Notes under the pieces: generated by a model
What the model saw: the letters and a program-made list of their open reading frames with translations, nothing else
What the model was told of the DNA's origin: nothing
Databases searched by the model: none
Assembly (NCBI GenBank): GCA_019322895.1
Contig: JAHWHZ010000003.1
Coordinates: 62,001 to 126,000 of the forward strand
Direction: 5' to 3'
Length of the DNA stretch: 64,000 bases
From: Candidatus Woesearchaeota archaeon
GTDB taxonomy: Archaea > Nanobdellota > Nanobdellia > Woesearchaeales > ARS49
Translations under genes and position numbers: made by a program
In this document: positions 36,182-43,904 of the stretch, one piece after another
Layout: every line of letters starts with the position of its first letter
How positions within the stretch are numbered: the first letter of the stretch is position 1

Positions 36182-37672
36182 ATGCCAACTGAAAAAGAGC
36201 TTATAAATGAGAGGCTGAGAAAGCTCGAGGAAATACGCAAATTAGGCTTGAATCCTTATCCTTATCAATATAGTTATACAGCCCATGCAGCTGACATTCA
36301 TTCTAAGTATGCAAAGCTCAAGAAAGAAGAGCACACAAAAGATACGGTCAAGGTGGCTGGAAGGATAATGGCCTTGAGAAGGATGGGAAAAGCCACTTTC
36401 ATAAATATAGTTGACAATACAGGCAAGATACAGCTTTATTTCCAGCAGGACAAGATGGGCAAGGATGCTTACAAGTTCCTGAAACTGCTGGATGTAGGTG
36501 ATTGGATAGGTGCAGAAGGATTGATATTCAAGACAAAGACAGGAGAAGTTACTGTTGAAGTTAATAAAGCAGAATTATTGTCAAAATCAATAAGGCCCTT
36601 GCCGGAAAAATGGCACGGCCTGAAAGACAAGGAAATAAGGTACAGGAAAAGATATCTTGACCTTGTGATGAATCCAGAAGTGAAAGAAGTGTTTATCAAC
36701 AGGACAAAGATAATTGACACTATAAGAGATGTATTGAACAAGAAAGGATTCTTAGAAGTTGACACTCCTGTATTGCAGCCGATTTACGGCGGAGCTGCAG
36801 CAAGGCCGTTCAAGGCACACTTGAATGAGCTTGACATGCCTGTTTACTTGCGGATAAGCAATGAGTTATACCTTAAAAGATTGATTGTGGGCGGATTTGA
36901 AAAAGTGTATGAGTTCAGCAAGGACTTCAGGAATGAAGGAATTGACAGGACTCACAATCCAGAATTTTTGCAGATTGAGATTTATCAGGCTTATGCTGAC
37001 TTTAATGATATGAAAGAAATGGTGCAGGATCTTTATATTGCAGCTGCAAAAGCAATACACGGAAAAACCAAGTTCAAGTATGGAGAGCACATGATTGACG
37101 TGAAAAAGCCCTGGCAGGAATACACAATGGCCGGTGCATTAAAAAAATTTGCAGAGATTGATGCTGAAAATATGAAGGAAGAGAATTTATTGGATCTTGC
37201 AGACTCTCATGGAGTAGAGATGCCCCAAAGAACAAGAGGATGGGCAATACAAGGCTTGTTTGAGGAGCTGGTAGAAGATAAACTTATACAGCCAACATTA
37301 ATAACACATCATCCTGTTGAGACAACTCCTTTATGCAAGCATGACAGAAAAAGTCCAGAATCACATTTCATTGAAAGATTTGAGCCGTTCATCGCAGGCA
37401 TGGAGCTTGCAAATGCTTATTCAGAATTAAATGACCCTCTTTTGCAAAGAAAATATCTTGAAGAGCAGGCAAAAGAGCTTAGGTCAGGCTCAGAAGAATC
37501 ACACCCAATGGACGAGGATTTCATACAAGCAATAGAGTGCGGCATGCCGCCTACAGGGGGGATTGGCATTGGAATCGACAGGATGTGCATGATAATATTG
37601 AACCAGCCAAGCATCCGCGATGTCATATTCTTTCCTTTCATGAAACCAGAACATGAAGAAAAGAAAAAATAA
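36182..37672 (+). CDS. lysS: Class II lysyl-tRNA synthetase
   Basis: 496 residues. An N-terminal OB-fold anticodon-binding domain (VKVAGRIMALRRMGKATFIN) is followed by the class II core with motif 2 (DFRNEGIDRTHNPEFLQIE) and motif 3 (GGIGIGIDRMCMII). It charges tRNA-Lys in the cytosol. TATA (ATTTAAAA) lies ~29 nt before the ATG. The 3' end overlaps the retropepsin-like gene by 20 nt. Confidence 0.96.
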   Translation: MPTEKELINERLRKLEEIRKLGLNPYPYQYSYTAHAADIHSKYAKLKKEEHTKDTVKVAGRIMALRRMGKATFINIVDNTGKIQLYFQQDKMGKDAYKFLKLLDVGDWIGAEGLIFKTKTGEVTVEVNKAELLSKSIRPLPEKWHGLKDKEIRYRKRYLDLVMNPEVKEVFINRTKIIDTIRDVLNKKGFLEVDTPVLQPIYGGAAARPFKAHLNELDMPVYLRISNELYLKRLIVGGFEKVYEFSKDFRNEGIDRTHNPEFLQIEIYQAYADFNDMKEMVQDLYIAAAKAIHGKTKFKYGEHMIDVKKPWQEYTMAGALKKFAEIDAENMKEENLLDLADSHGVEMPQRTRGWAIQGLFEELVEDKLIQPTLITHHPVETTPLCKHDRKSPESHFIERFEPFIAGMELANAYSELNDPLLQRKYLEEQAKELRSGSEESHPMDEDFIQAIECGMPPTGGIGIGIDRMCMIILNQPSIRDVIFFPFMKPEHEEKKK

Positions 37673-37997
37673 GGTCGGCTTTCTAGAAAAAGTCACCATA
37701 CGGGGGCCAGAAGGCAGCAAGAAGCTTACTGCAAGAGTAGATACAGGTGCAGCAAGAAACAGCATAGACAAGAATCTTGCAAAAAAGCTTGGAATTAAGT
37801 GCGTGGTAAAGCATAAGGTCATAAAATCTGCCCATGGCGTGAAAAAAAGGCCTGTTGTCAAGGCAGGACTGACAATTGCAGGAAGAAATTTCATTGTAGA
37901 ATTCACATTAGCAGACAGGAAACATATGAAATATGATGCATTGATTGGAAGAAACACATTAAAAAAAGGATTTATAGTGGACCCTGATAAAAAATGA
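37653..37997 (+). CDS. Retropepsin-like aspartic protease (RimB/DUF785 type)
   Basis: 114 residues. The catalytic motif DTGA (in ARVDTGAARNSI) and the hydrophobic-Gly motif DALIGRNTL fit single-domain clan AA proteases that dimerise to form the active site. Members are commonly encoded beside RimK-type ligases, as here. The start lies inside the end of lysS. Likely substrate: a peptide or glutamylated protein, by analogy to RimABK. Confidence 0.85.
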   Translation: MKKRKNKVGFLEKVTIRGPEGSKKLTARVDTGAARNSIDKNLAKKLGIKCVVKHKVIKSAHGVKKRPVVKAGLTIAGRNFIVEFTLADRKHMKYDALIGRNTLKKGFIVDPDKK

Positions 37998-38042
37998 ATT
38001 CAAATCAAAGATTTGAAATCATTTACAAAAAAGGTTTTTGAA

Positions 38043-39104
38043 ATGAAAGTAGCACTTATATCAATGGGCAGCATCAGTTCAAAATGGACTTTTGATGCTA
38101 TGAAGAAGTATTTCAAGTCAGCAGATAATATAGATATCAAGGCATTAGAAGTGAGCATCGGCAGAGGCGGAGATATCCTTTATGAGGGCAAGCCTTTGAA
38201 AGAATATGACTGCATCTATGCAAAAGGGTCTTACCGCTATGCAAATCTTTTGAGGTCTATAACAACAATCCTTTCCAAGACCTGCTATATGCCTATACGC
38301 GCAAGTTCTTTCTCAACAGGGCATGACAAGCTATTGACGCACATCAAGCTCATGAGCGCAGGCATTCCTATGCCAAAGACATATCTTGCTTCTACTGCAG
38401 AAGCTGCAAGAAAAGTCTTGAAAGAAATACATTATCCCATTGTCCTGAAGCTTCCTGCTGGAACGCATGGCAAGGGAGTCATGCTGGCAGATTCAGAAGA
38501 AAGCGCATCATCTATGATAGATACTTTATTGCTGCTGAAACAGCCGTTTTTATTGCAGGAATATGTTGAGACCGGAGGAGTCGATGTTCGGGCCCTTGTT
38601 GTTGGAGACAAGGTTGTCGCTGCAATGAAAAGAAAAGCAGTCACAGGAGAGAAAAGGGCAAACATACATGCAGGAGCCACAGGAGAAGGAATAACACTAG
38701 ACCAGAAGACAAAAAAAGTCGCGATACAGACAGCACAGGCAGTCGGTTGCGAGATATGCGCAGTTGACATATTAGAGAGCGCCAGAGGCCCTATGGTGAT
38801 TGAATTCAACTTGTCTCCTGGCTTGCAGGGCATAACAAAAGCAACAAAAGTTGATGTTGCTGACAAGATAGCAAAATACTTGTTTGAACAGGCAAAGAAA
38901 AGAAAAGAATCAGGCAAAGAGAAAAAAGAGAAAAAAACAATGAAAGAACTGCTTCCAAAGCAGGAGATTGTAACAAAGTTGGATTTCAGGGGAGAAAGGA
39001 TATTATTGCCTGAATTTGTCTCAAAGCTGACCGGATTCAAGGAGAACAAGGATGTTGTGCTGAAAGCAAACAAGGGGAATCTTATTTTGGAGGAATATGA
39101 ATGA
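38043..39104 (+). CDS. RimK-like ATP-grasp ligase with AbrB-like tail
   Basis: 353 residues. ATP-grasp core: PIVLKLPAGTHGKGVMLADS (ATP-binding strand and loop), LLQEYVETGGVDVRALVVGD, and MVIEFNLSPGL (metal-binding E/N). The family adds amino acids to protein or small-molecule carboxylates. After a Lys/Glu-rich linker, the last ~45 residues (RGERILLPEFVSKLTGF then VVLKANKGNLILEEYE) look like an AbrB-type hairpin, an unusual addition. ATG 38043 is used rather than an upstream TTG. Overlaps the next gene by ATGA. Confidence 0.88.
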   Translation: MKVALISMGSISSKWTFDAMKKYFKSADNIDIKALEVSIGRGGDILYEGKPLKEYDCIYAKGSYRYANLLRSITTILSKTCYMPIRASSFSTGHDKLLTHIKLMSAGIPMPKTYLASTAEAARKVLKEIHYPIVLKLPAGTHGKGVMLADSEESASSMIDTLLLLKQPFLLQEYVETGGVDVRALVVGDKVVAAMKRKAVTGEKRANIHAGATGEGITLDQKTKKVAIQTAQAVGCEICAVDILESARGPMVIEFNLSPGLQGITKATKVDVADKIAKYLFEQAKKRKESGKEKKEKKTMKELLPKQEIVTKLDFRGERILLPEFVSKLTGFKENKDVVLKANKGNLILEEYE

Positions 39105-39268
39105 CTACAAGCAAGATAATCGTGACAATAATCGGCGCCGTGCTTGTTTTGATAGGTATTGGCGGAGTCCCTATTTATGTTGTTGAAAGGGACTTGATAA
39201 GGACAGGAATCTACACAATGCTTTTGATAGCAGGCATAGCAGTGCTTGGATATTCTGCTCAGAAATAA
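39101..39268 (+). CDS. 55-residue two-TM membrane protein
   Basis: Starts MTTSKIIVTIIGAVLVLIGI: two hydrophobic helices separated by VERDLIRTG, ending GYSAQK. ATG 39101 overlaps the stop of the RimK-like gene (ATGA), with GGAGG at 39089-39093 as SD. This firmly places it in the retropepsin-RimK operon. It may tether the complex to the membrane. Confidence 0.75.
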   Translation: MTTSKIIVTIIGAVLVLIGIGGVPIYVVERDLIRTGIYTMLLIAGIAVLGYSAQK

Positions 39269-39307
39269 AGCAAAAGCTTTATAAAGCGTTTATATTTAGA
39301 TTATACC

Positions 39308-39706
39308 ATGGCAGATATACTCTCTATAGATGCAGCAAAGAGCATATCCATGACACTCAGGACCTTGGTCCAGGAGTGCAATGCGCTTAAAAAGTTTGGA
39401 TATGATTATCTTCGGTTGCCAAGGCAGGAAGCCTTGAAAAAAATAAAGCGGCTCACTGCATTGAGAGGCGCGATTGTTTCATTTTCAAATCAATTTTCAA
39501 AGATGGGCGCGTCAAAGAAAAGCAAATTATTGCTGTCCTTTGATACAGCTGCATTATATATGGGAAGGATTATTGATTTGATTAACAAGCCGTCTGCATC
39601 AATTGATGATGATTATAAGCAACTGACAAGATACACAGATGCGCTAATGGCAACAATACCTGCGATTGAGCGCAAACTAAAGATATTACAGCAACTGATT
39701 GCATAA
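39308..39706 (+). CDS. Hypothetical helical protein, 132 residues
   Basis: All-helical, basic, no membrane segment. Begins MADILSIDAAKSISMTLRTL; contains several heptad-like stretches. TATA (TTTATAAA) is centred 26 nt upstream. Followed at 1-nt distance by the next gene, suggesting an operon. Family not recognised. Confidence 0.62.
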   Translation: MADILSIDAAKSISMTLRTLVQECNALKKFGYDYLRLPRQEALKKIKRLTALRGAIVSFSNQFSKMGASKKSKLLLSFDTAALYMGRIIDLINKPSASIDDDYKQLTRYTDALMATIPAIERKLKILQQLIA

Positions 39707-39707
39707 A

Positions 39708-40229
39708 ATGACAGAGAATCCAGCAGTGAACAAGAGAAAAAGGTATTTTCTGCGAGGAGAAAAAAACCTCGCCAAGATACTGGATCGTCTTTCTAAGTGT
39801 AGTGATATCAAAGTTGAGCCAGATTTCAAGATTACAGACAAAATCGAGCACGAAGGAAAGTTCCTGGTCTCTTCTGTTGCTGACGTTGAATTGCGCATCT
39901 TTTATTTTCCTGGAAAAATCAAGGAACTGGTTTATTCATTTATGTGCGAATATATTCCTGTGCCAGGTGTTGAATACAGGGATGCAGTTCCTGAAAATAA
40001 GGTGATTGCAGCTCCAGATTCTCTTATTCTGACTCCAGAAAACCAGATTTCTATCAATTCAGGCATTGCTTACGCAGTCAGATTCCTGCAGGGCAATGGT
40101 AAGAAAGTCCTGCCTGTTTATTTGAATGGAACAGAGCTCACAGATAAAGTGATTGCAAAGGTGTTAGCAGATGCTGACGAAAAAAATATAGATTACAGGA
40201 ACTGGCGTCTTGGCAGGATTGAACACTAA
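39708..40229 (+). CDS. Hypothetical protein, 173 residues
   Basis: Starts at ATG 39708, 1 nt after the previous stop. Mixed alpha/beta; a beta-rich middle (VADVELRIFYFPGKIKELVY) and a conserved-looking SLILTPENQISINSGIAYAV. No family recognised. Convergent with the next gene (4-nt overlap). Confidence 0.6.
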   Translation: MTENPAVNKRKRYFLRGEKNLAKILDRLSKCSDIKVEPDFKITDKIEHEGKFLVSSVADVELRIFYFPGKIKELVYSFMCEYIPVPGVEYRDAVPENKVIAAPDSLILTPENQISINSGIAYAVRFLQGNGKKVLPVYLNGTELTDKVIAKVLADADEKNIDYRNWRLGRIEH

Positions 40230-40582
40230 ATTTTCTTTTTTACATCATCTTTAGATATGTTCTCATAGAATTCTTGAGGAGATACATAAAAATATTTTAA
40301 TCCGCTTACCGGCCTTGTTTGCCTTTGTGCATATGGAATATCCCATCCTGCTTGCCTAAGAAACCGCGCAACTGGATGATTTTTTTCATAGCCCATCTCT
40401 ACTCTTATTTCACCTATTGTCATTCCCTGCTCAAACAAGTCTCCTATATATCTTGCAGTATTTTCCAAGGATCTTCTGAATGTGCCGCCCTCTTCCCATG
40501 CTTTTAAGCACCAATCCCTGACTGGTTTCCTTCCTGGCTCGATTCTGGGTTCTCTTTTTGAAACATCATCATCCAGTGTCAT
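40226..40582 (-). CDS. Hypothetical HTH-like protein, 118 residues
   Basis: Residues ~50-80 (MTIGEIRVEMGYEKNHPVARF) look like a helix-turn-helix with recognition helix, followed by GWDIPYAQRQ. The N-terminus is charged. DNA binding is suggested only by this motif. Confidence 0.5.
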   Translation of the reverse strand: MTLDDDVSKREPRIEPGRKPVRDWCLKAWEEGGTFRRSLENTARYIGDLFEQGMTIGEIRVEMGYEKNHPVARFLRQAGWDIPYAQRQTRPVSGLKYFYVSPQEFYENISKDDVKKKI

Positions 40583-40633
40583 AGATAAAATAGAAGTAAT
40601 GATGTTTTATAAAGTTGGTGTTAGATTAATCTG

Positions 40634-40725
40634 CAATGCTGCCTGCGCAGTTCTCAAGTTTATATGCGTGTTTTGATAAATCTGGAAAACAGGCAGATTC
40701 AGCAGCATAACGAAGCGCAGCATTG
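40634..40725 (+). repeat. Structured 92-bp intergenic repeat, copy A
   Basis: Copy A of a repeat found four times. Ends CAATGCTGC and GCAGCATTG pair perfectly; an inner arm CTGCCTG can pair with CAGGCAG, and CAAGTTTAT with ATAAATCTG. Lies between convergent/tandem genes, same orientation as the other copies. Confidence 0.8.
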
Positions 40726-40746
40726 ATAAAATAAGAAATAAAAAAA

Positions 40747-41154
40747 TTAGTTCTGGACAGCTCTTGTTGCCTCAAGAATAGGCAGGTTAGCTTCAGTAGG
40801 CACGTAGATTACCTCACTGCTTCCGTCGTGCAGCCCGTGAATCCACAAGTATCGCAGATATGCCTCATTGTCTCTCAAAGAGTTGCCGATGATCTGGTTT
40901 GCTTCTGCAACACCTTTTGCTCTCTCTACTTCTGCCTCAGCATCAAGAACAGCGCTTTCTTTTCTTGCCTTTGCTTCCTCTATTGCAATCTGCCTGCTCC
41001 ACTCAGCTTCTTTTAAGTCAGCTTTTCCTCTTAATTCTTTTCTCCAGACATTATATTTTGGAAAAGCCCACAAGCTGATCAAGAACAGCAAAATGACAAT
41101 AACTGCAATTGCAAGAACTGCCTTTCTTCCTGTGTTAATTTTTTTGCCTTCCAT
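40747..41154 (-). CDS. Membrane protein with SPFH-C-terminal-like coiled coil
   Basis: 135 residues: one N-terminal membrane helix (~12-31), an Ala/Glu/Lys coiled coil and an end similar to the tail of prohibitin/stomatin-type proteins (GVAEANQIIGNSLRDNEAYL, then EVIYVPTEANLPILEA). The globular SPFH domain is absent. May interact with a full-length SPFH protein elsewhere. Confidence 0.65.
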   Translation of the reverse strand: MEGKKINTGRKAVLAIAVIVILLFLISLWAFPKYNVWRKELRGKADLKEAEWSRQIAIEEAKARKESAVLDAEAEVERAKGVAEANQIIGNSLRDNEAYLRYLWIHGLHDGSSEVIYVPTEANLPILEATRAVQN

Positions 41155-41215
41155 AACAGTTATTAAATGAAGGTGATTTAAAAAGGTTTAGGGCTGAAAA
41201 GAAGGAAAAAGACGA

Positions 41216-41776
41216 TTATGCAGAGTTTACATCTTCGACATACTTTTCCTCTAAGGATTTTTGGAAATAACAGGTGTCTCGGTAATTAACAGACATATTT
41301 TCGCATACCATTCTGTGGCCTTCCATAATTCCTAGAAGATAACAATTTGTAATGAACGTCTTTTTTGGCAGGCTCATACAATCTGGTTTCGACCCGCTAA
41401 ACAAAATCTTGAAGTACTCGCAAGTTACTTTTGAACAACTTTCATTGCAGGCTATATTAACAAGATGCTCAAAAGAAGGGTCCATAAAAGCAAATGATAC
41501 TATTGATAAGCCGCCCGCATCCTCCTTAATGCGCGCAGTAATGACGCTTAACTTACTATAATCTAACATTGATTGATATTTGGTTAGATTTTCTGCCAGC
41601 AAATCAACCAGAAACATATTGCTGCCTTCGTAGAAGTGATTCATAGGCTTATTCCAGTAACAGTCAAATGAGTCTTCTTCTAATTTAACAGTAGATTCTT
41701 TTACGTTTAGTGTATAACATCCACTAACCAGAACGACTAATATTAACAATACAATGATTAATAATTTCCTGCTCAT
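41216..41776 (-). CDS. Putative lipoprotein, 186 residues
   Basis: N-terminal signal with lipobox-like LVSGC (Cys at residue ~20), then a Cys-containing extracellular domain (six further Cys, e.g. CNESCSKVTCEYF). No family recognised. Last chromosomal-looking gene before the dif-like array begins 41 nt upstream of its start. Confidence 0.68.
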   Translation of the reverse strand: MSRKLLIIVLLILVVLVSGCYTLNVKESTVKLEEDSFDCYWNKPMNHFYEGSNMFLVDLLAENLTKYQSMLDYSKLSVITARIKEDAGGLSIVSFAFMDPSFEHLVNIACNESCSKVTCEYFKILFSGSKPDCMSLPKKTFITNCYLLGIMEGHRMVCENMSVNYRDTCYFQKSLEEKYVEDVNSA

Positions 41777-41816
41777 AACATAATAAAGTGAGAGGGCCTA
41801 TATATTTTTTTCGCCC

Positions 41817-41833
41817 GGGGCGATTTCGTTTAA
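41817..41833. repeat. 17-bp direct repeat, left end of array
   Basis: GGGGCGATTTCGTTTAA occurs here and again exactly at 44679-44695, bracketing the whole module array. It overlaps the left arm of the first dif-like site. Confidence 0.85.
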
Positions 41834-41850
41834 TTAGTGTTAGTTTCCTT
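41823..41850 (+). other. dif-like site 1
   Basis: Left arm ATTTCGTTTAA, 6-bp spacer TTAGTG, right arm TTAGTTTCCTT. Shares with the seven other sites the ATT start, TAA and TTA flanking a 6-bp spacer that ends in TG. Followed by a CTTTTTC/GAAAAAG hairpin. Confidence 0.7.
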
Positions 41851-41949
41851 TTTCTGAAGGAAAAAGTTCGAGCCTTGCAAAGCGAGAAAGTTAAGGCAGA
41901 GGATTTTGCTACCGAAAGCTATTAAAACAAACTAAGCTTTCCACAAAGA

Positions 41950-42309
41950 ATGGAAACACCCAAAATTGTTCCTCAACGCCAGTTCGCCTCGCTTGATGAT
42001 TTTATAGAGGGTAATAATAATTTCTATGCAAGATTGGTTGTAGACTCTGCAAATAGTTATGTTAAACCTGAAAGAGTGCATCTATGGCCATGCTATACTA
42101 GATTTGCCCAAATAGCGCCAGAATTAGCTTTAGAATTAAAGCAAGTAATGACTATGCAAAACTATGGCCGCGCTACACAAGGCGAACCTTGGAAAGAAGT
42201 GTTTCCATGGGATAAAGTGTGGGAAGCTTACAAAATTATGTCTACTCTTGTTTATTTAGGGGATCCCTACGTAGAAGGGATAGACGATTTTAGTTTTCTG
42301 ATTAGATAG
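41950..42309 (+). CDS. Module 1 protein, hypothetical, 119 residues
   Basis: Lies between dif-like sites 1 and 2. Soluble, helical, with aromatic-rich VHLWPCYTRFAQIAPELALE; no family recognised. A weak TATA (TTAAAA) about 26 nt upstream suggests its own promoter. Ends 17 nt before site 2. Confidence 0.55.
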   Translation: METPKIVPQRQFASLDDFIEGNNNFYARLVVDSANSYVKPERVHLWPCYTRFAQIAPELALELKQVMTMQNYGRATQGEPWKEVFPWDKVWEAYKIMSTLVYLGDPYVEGIDDFSFLIR

Positions 42310-42325
42310 AAAAATCCAAGCAGTA

Positions 42326-42353
42326 ATTGCAATTAATCTTTGTTAGTTTCTTT
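42326..42353 (+). other. dif-like site 2
   Basis: Arms ATTGCAATTAA and TTAGTTTCTTT around spacer TCTTTG. Directly followed by hairpin-prone sequence TTTGACCA/TGGTCAAA and the short stem AGCGC-GAA-GCGCT. Confidence 0.75.
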
Positions 42354-42389
42354 GACCATACGAATTGTGGTCAAACCGCGTCCGCGGAG

Positions 42390-42953
42390 TCAAAAGAAAG
42401 TTCGTATTAAGCGCGAAGCGCTATTAGTTAAAACATTAAAGGCCAAAGAAAATAAATATCATTTACTAAGATTTATAAAGAAAGTTATTTTTAGAATAGG
42501 CTGGAGGTAGATTATGTGGGTCTTTTAAATACAATAAACGGATATTTTAAAAATCACTTACCTATATTGGTAGATAGAGATACTAGTGAAAAAAACGCAA
42601 CTGACGCTAGTTTAGATCGGTATGGGATTATACATATTCATGAAGACCATTTTTTTCCTGAAACTTATGAATTCTATAAATGTTTACTACATGAGTTTAT
42701 ACATCTTGATAGGTTTAAGACAAGCGGCAGTGTTTATGGCCGTAGAAAACCTATGCCTGGAAAAAATTTATCTTATGACTTAAGACAAAGACTTGAAGAT
42801 GAAATAAATCGAGAATGTGATTTATTAATAGAACAAAAAAGTCTGGTGTTTAGGTTATTAAAAGATAGCTTGAAATCAGCAAAATACATTGTTGAAGAAA
42901 TGCACTAGGAAATATTTTCTTTGACCTTTTTAACTTTTAGAACTTTCTTTTGA
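42390..42953. repeat. Nested inverted repeats flanking module 2 gene
   Basis: Outer arms TCAAAAGAAAGTTC (42390-42403) and GAACTTTCTTTTGA (42940-42953) are perfect complements (14 bp). Inner arms at 42438-42454 and 42913-42929 match at 16 of 17 positions. They enclose the HExxH gene. Confidence 0.85.
42516..42908 (+). CDS. Module 2 protein with HExxH metalloprotease motif
   Basis: 130 residues containing CLLHEFIHLDRF (HEFIH, the zincin HExxH signature) and a later Glu-rich helix (DEINRECD) that could provide a third ligand. No signal peptide. GTG 42516 is chosen: GGAGGT at 42503-42508 is well spaced, while the ATG two bases earlier leads straight to a stop. May be the metallopeptidase part of an ImmA-like or toxin-type module; unproven. 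Confidence 0.65.
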   Translation: MGLLNTINGYFKNHLPILVDRDTSEKNATDASLDRYGIIHIHEDHFFPETYEFYKCLLHEFIHLDRFKTSGSVYGRRKPMPGKNLSYDLRQRLEDEINRECDLLIEQKSLVFRLLKDSLKSAKYIVEEMH

Positions 42954-42980
42954 TTGAAACTAATCGCTGTTAAATTCCCC
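42953..42980 (+). other. dif-like site 3
   Basis: Arms ATTGAAACTAA and TTAAATTCCCC around spacer TCGCTG. Its right arm runs into CCCCGAAC, which pairs with GTTCGGGG 57 nt further on. Confidence 0.75.
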
Positions 42981-43142
42981 GAACGGAACGAAGTGGAGTG
43001 AGAGTGCAACGTGGTCGAGCGATAGCGAGAAGTTCGGGGCTCGCCGAAAATTCGTTGTTATCGTAGTTGTTGAAAAATAAATTAGTCATTTAGAAGTAGT
43101 AAATTAATAGAAAGATTTATAAAGGATAAACACATTTAACAT

Positions 43143-43565
43143 ATGATGGATACCGAAACAAGATTAGAGGAAAGAATAAAATCTAGCCCTAAACATATAA
43201 TTGCTAGAATGCAAGGATTTGATGTTCCAAAAGTGATTGAATCAACACATCCAAGATTTGGAACAGACATTAGATTTGATTATGGTTTCTTGAATGTAGC
43301 CTTATTCAAAGACGGATATTCTGTTTTATTGTTTCCGCAGGAAAAATCTGATAAATATACCATAGTTGAAATATTTGACCCTACTAATACAGATGATGCT
43401 ATGGAGGCAGAAGTCGTTAAGATGAGTAATCGCAACGAATCTGTTTATGGAAGAGTGAAAGAAACTAATATGGATTACATTCCAGATTGGTGGATACATA
43501 GAGGAGAACTAGCGTCAAAACTAGGGCTTGGTGAGGGAGCATATTTATTTGAAGTAAAAGAGTAA
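43143..43565 (+). CDS. Module 3 protein, hypothetical, 140 residues
   Basis: Soluble alpha/beta protein with no recognised domain; notable segments TDIRFDYGFLNVALFKDGYS and DYIPDWWIHRGELASKLGLG. Two adjacent ATGs are possible; TTTATAAA is centred 24-27 nt upstream, so it carries its own promoter. Confidence 0.58.
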   Translation: MMDTETRLEERIKSSPKHIIARMQGFDVPKVIESTHPRFGTDIRFDYGFLNVALFKDGYSVLLFPQEKSDKYTIVEIFDPTNTDDAMEAEVVKMSNRNESVYGRVKETNMDYIPDWWIHRGELASKLGLGEGAYLFEVKE

Positions 43566-43598
43566 ATCTTTCTATTTTATTATTTTTGTTTTTCAACA

Positions 43599-43626
43599 AT
43601 TTCGTTTAAATTTTGTTAGGTTAAGT
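43599..43626 (+). other. dif-like site 4
   Basis: Left arm ATTTCGTTTAA (identical to site 1), spacer ATTTTG, right arm TTAGGTTAAGT. Right arm is the most divergent but keeps TTA. Confidence 0.6.
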
Positions 43627-43719
43627 GCGCAGCATTTCATTATTGTTTTCTTTTATGATTTTAACGAAGATAACAACATTAGAATTTTCGGTTTTAACCT
43701 CTGTGGAGGCGAGTCCCGA

Positions 43720-43747
43720 ATTGAGTTTAATTTGTGTTAAATTCCCT
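43720..43747 (+). other. dif-like site 5
   Basis: Arms ATTGAGTTTAA and TTAAATTCCCT around spacer TTTGTG. Confidence 0.72.
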
Positions 43748-43829
43748 GAAGCCCGCAGGCTGAAGGCAAAACCGAAGGTTTTGAGTTTGGCCATATACAC
43801 TAACTCTTTTTCACTCCAAAAATGGCCAA

Positions 43830-43857
43830 ATTGAATTTAATCGCTGTTATGTGGTGA
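43830..43857 (+). other. dif-like site 6
   Basis: Arms ATTGAATTTAA and TTATGTGGTGA around spacer TCGCTG (same spacer as site 3). Confidence 0.7.
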
Positions 43858-43904
43858 GCCTGCAAGGCGAACGAGGGAGCGATAGCGACCGACAGTATGA
43901 CGCA

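Larger units (their letters stand above)
43044..43691. repeat. Inverted repeat flanking module 3 gene
   Basis: CCGAAAATTC then GTTGTTATC (43044-43062) recur in reverse complement as GATAACAAC (43669-43677) and GAATTTTCGG (43682-43691), with 4 extra bases in the right copy. They enclose the 43143-43565 gene. Confidence 0.75.

Noticed and set aside
43669..43691. A ninth, inverted dif-like site
   Set aside because: In reverse complement the TAA and TTA are only 5 bp apart and the arms do not fit; the segment is better explained as the right arm of the module 3 inverted repeat.
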